The position numbers and the translations under genes were made by a program. Shown here in pieces: positions 37,181 through 38,759 of a stretch of DNA of 38,759 nucleotides. Numbering within the stretch: the first letter of the stretch is position 1; every line of letters begins with the position of its first letter. Where the stretch lies: NCBI GenBank assembly GCA_900541135.1, contig UQIG01000019.1, positions 1 to 38,759 of the forward strand. Direction: 5' to 3'. Below the pieces are notes generated by a model. It had not been told where the DNA came from and did not search any database. It saw only the letters and a list, made by a program, of their open reading frames with translations. Source of the DNA: an uncultured Collinsella sp. GTDB lineage: Bacteria; Actinomycetota; Coriobacteriia; Coriobacteriales; Coriobacteriaceae.

Positions 37181-37801
37181 CTAGCGCTCCATATTGGGAA
37201 CGATGCTGCCCTCCGTTACTGCGCGCACGGCCAAGCGCATGATGTTGTCGTAGCCGGTCTTGTTGAGGATCTCCGAGATGCGACGCTTGATGGTGCCCTC
37301 ACTCATAAACAGCTCGGCCGCGATCTCGCGACGGCTCTTGCCCTCGCAGGCAAGGCGCAAAATCGATAGCTCAACATCGTCGAGTGCCGCCGTACCCGAA
37401 AAAATACTCTCGGGCGGCTTGGGAAACGTGCAATAGCCCGCCAGCGTGGAGCGCATCACGGCGAACAACTCGTCGATACCGACGTTCTTGTACACAAAGC
37501 TATCGACGCCCGCCTCGCGGGCCTGATCGACAAAGGTGATCTCGGGCATGCCGGTCATGATAATGACGCGGCACTCGGGCAGTTGTTCTTTAATGCGCGC
37601 CGCCGCCACGATGCCGTTGGAATCATGCTCGGTGCATACGTCCATCAGTATCATGTCCGGGCGCTCCTTGAGCGCGACACCCAAGGCCTCGGAAGCATCG
37701 GCAATGGCGGAAACAACGGTCATATCGGGCTGGTCGCCAACGGAACGCGCCAGGCTCTCGCGCAGGATGGCCTGGTCTTCGACTATAAGGACGCGGATCA
37801 T
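37181..37801 (-). CDS. NarL/LuxR-family response regulator
   Basis: A 206-residue response regulator. The receiver domain (1-120) has acidic residues VEDQ at 7-10 and phosphoacceptor D54 in MILMDVCTEHD. Thr and Lys of the switch are in IIMTGMP and VYKNVG. The C-terminal LuxR-type helix-turn-helix (about 140-200) contains VELSILRLACEGKSRREIAA and MSEGTIKRRISEILNKTG. It forms an operon with the upstream kinase through an ATGA overlap. Targets are unknown. Confidence 0.94.
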   Translation of the reverse strand: MIRVLIVEDQAILRESLARSVGDQPDMTVVSAIADASEALGVALKERPDMILMDVCTEHDSNGIVAAARIKEQLPECRVIIMTGMPEITFVDQAREAGVDSFVYKNVGIDELFAVMRSTLAGYCTFPKPPESIFSGTAALDDVELSILRLACEGKSRREIAAELFMSEGTIKRRISEILNKTGYDNIMRLAVRAVTEGSIVPNMER

Positions 37802-38759
37802 GAGCTTCTCCTTTGAGCTGTGGCGCTGGCGTTGAGCGGGATGGACACCGCAAGCGTAAAGGGCGGGGCGGCATGGATTTCCAGGCAGCCGCCCAGATCT
37901 TGCGCGACATGCCTCATACCTGGGATACCCGTTCCCTCGCGATACGATACGGGTGCAGGCGCGCCGTCGTTAGAAACGGTCATCCGCGCAACAGCGCTGT
38001 CTTCCGACGTCTCCCGCCACAGGCGCACATGGACCCGATGGGCCTGTGCATGCTTGGTGGCATTGGTCGAGGCCTCACGGATAATCTGCAAAAATGCGGC
38101 GACGACACGCGCGTCCTCAGGCAGCGCACCCTCAACATCGATCTGCACACTCACCAGGCCAAAAGCATGGACGATATCACCCAGCTGCTCTGCAGGCTCG
38201 CTGACACCGCCTCTGCGCAAATCGGCGGCAATTGAGCGCAGCAACGGGTCAATCTGCTCGAGCGACTCGTCGTCCAGGCGCCCCTCCTCCAAATAGCGAT
38301 GGAGAATGGACAGGCGCTGCCCGATCACATCGTGAACGCGGGCGCGCATACGTAGGTAGGCCGCATTGTCGGCAACCTTTTTAACCTCTTCGATCTGGGA
38401 CTGGAGCTCTTGGCCCGCAAGCTCAAGCAGATGATTGGCTTGCGTCAGGCGGTCGTAGGCGTGTGCATATTCCGTCACGTCCAGTCCGATAATGCGCTCA
38501 AAGAGGCGGCCCGAAACCATAACCTCGTCGTGTACAAATAGGCGAATCTCGGCGGGAGAAATCTCGATCACCGCGCGAGCCTCACCAAAACGGTCCAAGT
38601 TAATCCGCACACGGTTCCTACTGCTTTCGGGCATTTGCATGCTAAGTTTGCGCAGGTCGTTCCATGTGCCGCTCATGTCACCTAGATCGGTTGGCATATG
38701 AAGTTCCACCAGGTTTTTGCGCATGCAGCGGTTCATGAGCAGCGGACGGCCCCTCGGGT
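37798..38759 (-). CDS. DesK/NarX-type sensor histidine kinase, 5' end beyond window
   Basis: The visible 312 residues from the ATG at 38736 include a coiled coil (about 90-125) and the HisKA_3 dimerisation helix with MRARVHDVIGQRLSILHRYL, whose His is the phosphoacceptor. An HATPase_c domain follows, with REASTNATKHAQAHRV and TGIPGMRHVAQDLGG. The N-terminal ~85 residues are soluble. The reading frame stays open from 38736 to the edge with no stop, and the normal kinase of this class has membrane or sensor segments at the N-terminus, so the gene probably starts outside. It pairs with the regulator at 37181 through an ATGA overlap. Confidence 0.9.
   Translation of the reverse strand, partial: PRGRPLLMNRCMRKNLVELHMPTDLGDMSGTWNDLRKLSMQMPESSRNRVRINLDRFGEARAVIEISPAEIRLFVHDEVMVSGRLFERIIGLDVTEYAHAYDRLTQANHLLELAGQELQSQIEEVKKVADNAAYLRMRARVHDVIGQRLSILHRYLEEGRLDDESLEQIDPLLRSIAADLRRGGVSEPAEQLGDIVHAFGLVSVQIDVEGALPEDARVVAAFLQIIREASTNATKHAQAHRVHVRLWRETSEDSAVARMTVSNDGAPAPVSYREGTGIPGMRHVAQDLGGCLEIHAAPPFTLAVSIPLNASATAQRRSS

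Overview
The window looks like chromosome of a high-GC Coriobacteriia bacterium, most likely Collinsella or a close relative. This rests on four things. The dnaK operon is of actinobacterial type and carries hspR. There is a LuxR-type regulator fused to a polytopic membrane domain, a type abundant in that class. Many palindromic elements built on GGGGACAGGT, GGGGACGTTC or GTGGATAATCTCCC sit between genes. Coding DNA is GC-rich apart from two AT-richer patches. No rRNA, tRNA, CRISPR array, transposase or phage gene was recognised.

Layout. 200-4501 (minus): dnaK-grpE-dnaJ-hspR chaperone operon. 4505-5158: a long intergenic region with a tandem hairpin cluster. 5159-5344: a two-cluster ferredoxin. 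5467-8720: an AT-richer patch with an XRE regulator divergent from a 137-aa protein and two zinc-ribbon membrane proteins, bracketed by inverted copies of an identical 30-nt repeat. 8721-12587 (minus): nadA-nadB-nadC-niaR, de novo NAD synthesis under its own repressor, with a 19-bp-arm palindrome lying on the nadA promoter. 12880-14879: an AgrA/AgrC-like LytTR regulator and kinase. 14898-15930: an orphan protein and a thioredoxin. 16162-22100: an 82-aa protein, NikR with a His/Cys-rich N-terminal extension, and hypF, hypC, hypD and hypE for [NiFe]-hydrogenase cofactor assembly. 22224-24697: a HAD phosphatase, a lipoprotein and an EIIA(Glc)-type PTS protein. 25280-26452: a Fic AMP-transferase with a C-terminal winged helix, preceded by stacked inverted repeats. 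26806-27486: pyrE. 27925-30693: an MgtA-type Mg2+ ATPase with a long leader holding a 23-codon ORF. 30875-32410: the membrane LuxR regulator. 32772-37069: a DUF4428-like protein, a TFIIB-type zinc-ribbon membrane protein, an SPFH/zinc-ribbon protein and a lipoprotein, resembling the Bacillus ydjGHI membrane-stress set. 37181-38759 (minus): a NarL/DesK-type two-component pair cut by the window edge.

The most unusual content is between genes. At least five families of hairpin-forming repeats occur, and in several the stem sequence changes between copies while pairing is kept. The best case is a ~165-bp element downstream of both the lipoprotein gene (23200-23366) and pyrE (26642-26808). Its 11-12 bp outer stem differs completely between copies but still pairs, and its apical GACC-AGAA-GGTC hairpin is conserved. 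The best candidates for undescribed protein systems are the bracketed zinc-ribbon/SPOR patch, the SPFH/zinc-ribbon cluster, and the Fic gene with its putative self-operator.
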